From contig WRHP01000019.1 in assembly GCA_009783195.1 (NCBI GenBank), positions 1 through 32,057 on the forward strand: DNA of 32,057 bases. Reading direction: 5' to 3'. This document shows positions 27,336 to 32,057 of this stretch, in pieces. Under the pieces are notes generated by a model, which was not told the DNA's origin, did no database searches, and saw only the letters and a list, made by a program, of their open reading frames with translations. The DNA comes from Syntrophorhabdaceae bacterium. GTDB lineage: Bacteria; Desulfobacterota; Deferrimicrobia; Deferrimicrobiales; Deferrimicrobiaceae. Positions within the stretch are counted from its first letter, which is position 1; the number at the start of each line of letters is the position of its first letter. The position numbers and the translations under genes were made by a program.

Positions 27336-27505
27336 AACATTGCGACATGCAAAAAAAAATTCGATGAATGTGCTTTTTTGCTTGCATCGGGTTCCGCTGT
27401 TTGATAGATTTCAGTCTTTCGCTTGGGGGTTCGGTTCAGGGTTCGGTTTGCTGTCATACCGAAAAAATGTTTTTTTGTTTTTCCTGGTTTCCGATTTAAA
27501 ACCCC

Positions 27506-27535
27506 TTGACAAAGCCTGGCGTATTTTGGTAGCCT
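27506..27535 (+). promoter_or_regulatory. Candidate rrn promoter P1
   Basis: TTGACA 27506-27511, 18-nt spacer, TAGCCT 27530-27535; T/A-rich tracts upstream (27465-27483). Confidence 0.55.
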
Positions 27536-27593
27536 CGTCGGTCTGCCTGCCCGTTCTCCGGGTGACCGGAAACGAAAGATCGATGAAAATTGC

Positions 27594-27622
27594 TTGACAA
27601 GGCATGGCGAATTTGGCAATCT
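27594..27622 (+). promoter_or_regulatory. Candidate rrn promoter P2, sequence-related to P1
   Basis: TTGACA 27594-27599, 17-nt spacer, CAATCT 27617-27622; 88 nt downstream of P1 and closely similar over ~30 nt. Confidence 0.5.
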
Positions 27623-27735
27623 TATGAGTCCGTCTCGGTGTACGGCTACGAGGCGGAAAATCGTCGGATCTTTGAAAACTGAACAGGGAGTGCGAAGCGC
27701 GAAACGGATCGATTGGTTTTCCCGCTTATTCTTTT

Positions 27736-29304
<1,569 letters not shown>

Positions 29305-29396
29305 TGGAGCACGTGTCGCATGCTTCGGCGATGCGACATATGCAGATCCGAAATCGCGCTTTCTTCCCTGTTCAGTTTTGAACGATCCGCTCCCTT

Positions 29397-29473
<77 letters not shown>

Positions 29474-29529
29474 CGCATATCGGGCCGGCAGGAGCTAAGG
29501 CTCCCCGGTGCTACATAGTCTGGGCTCTC

Positions 29530-29605
29530 GGGGGTGTAGCTCAGTTGGGAGAGCGCCTGGTTTGCAACCAGGAGGCCATCGGTTCGATCCCGTTCACCTC
29601 CACCA
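29530..29605 (+). tRNA. tRNA-Ala (anticodon TGC)
   Basis: GGGGGTGTAGCTCAGTTGGGAGAGCGCCTGGTTTGCAACCAGGAGGCCATCGGTTCGATCCCGTTCACCTCCACCA; G3:U70 alanine identity pair present; encoded CCA. Confidence 0.98.
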
Positions 29606-29610
29606 TTTTG

Positions 29611-29631
29611 AAACCGCTAAAGCGGTTTTTT
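29611..29631 (+). terminator. Terminator-like hairpin between tRNA-Ala and 23S
   Basis: AAACCGC-TAAA-GCGGTTT stem-loop followed by TTT; short U tract, so a weak or pause-like terminator. Confidence 0.4.
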
Positions 29632-29766
29632 GGATGGCGGACCCGGTCGATGAGATCGTGACAAAGTTTGTTTTTTTGTGGATTGTACAAGGACTAACAG
29701 TGTCCTGAGTTCTTTGAAAATCGATTCTGAATGCGCTGTCCGAAATTCTTTCATGTGTTGAGTAGT

Positions 29767-32057
<2,291 letters not shown>

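Overview
The window is a dense, almost entirely plus-strand block of bacterial housekeeping genes that ends in a ribosomal RNA operon. Order: 'mdh (5' truncated) - sucC - sucD (internal TAG) - korD-korA-korB-korC - ndk - rlmN - mtnP - pilW/pilF-like TPR lipoprotein - rodZ-like - recO - glyQ - glyS - ppdK-like - smc - ftsY - ~770 nt gene-poor gap with an IS110-type transposase remnant - zapB-like - zapA - 6S RNA - 5-formyl-THF cyclo-ligase - rny - ymdB-like - tyrS - tandem rrn promoters - 16S - tRNA-Ile(GAT) - tRNA-Ala(TGC) - 23S (3' truncated). Gene content and order suggest a Deltaproteobacteria/Desulfobacterota-like organism, but I cannot place it firmly. I see no CRISPR array, prophage, secretion island or obvious defence or biosynthetic system. 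The observations most worth following up are: (1) a PPDK homologue with substitutions at several ATP-grasp positions that are normally conserved, while the phosphohistidine and PEP/pyruvate half look intact; (2) a four-cysteine, zinc-ribbon-like insertion near the C-terminus of the same protein; (3) an in-frame amber codon in an otherwise well-conserved sucD; (4) an IS110-type remnant whose conserved Gln codon is also TAG; (5) regulatory structure around the rrn operon. Homology calls come from reading the translations by eye; no database search was run.
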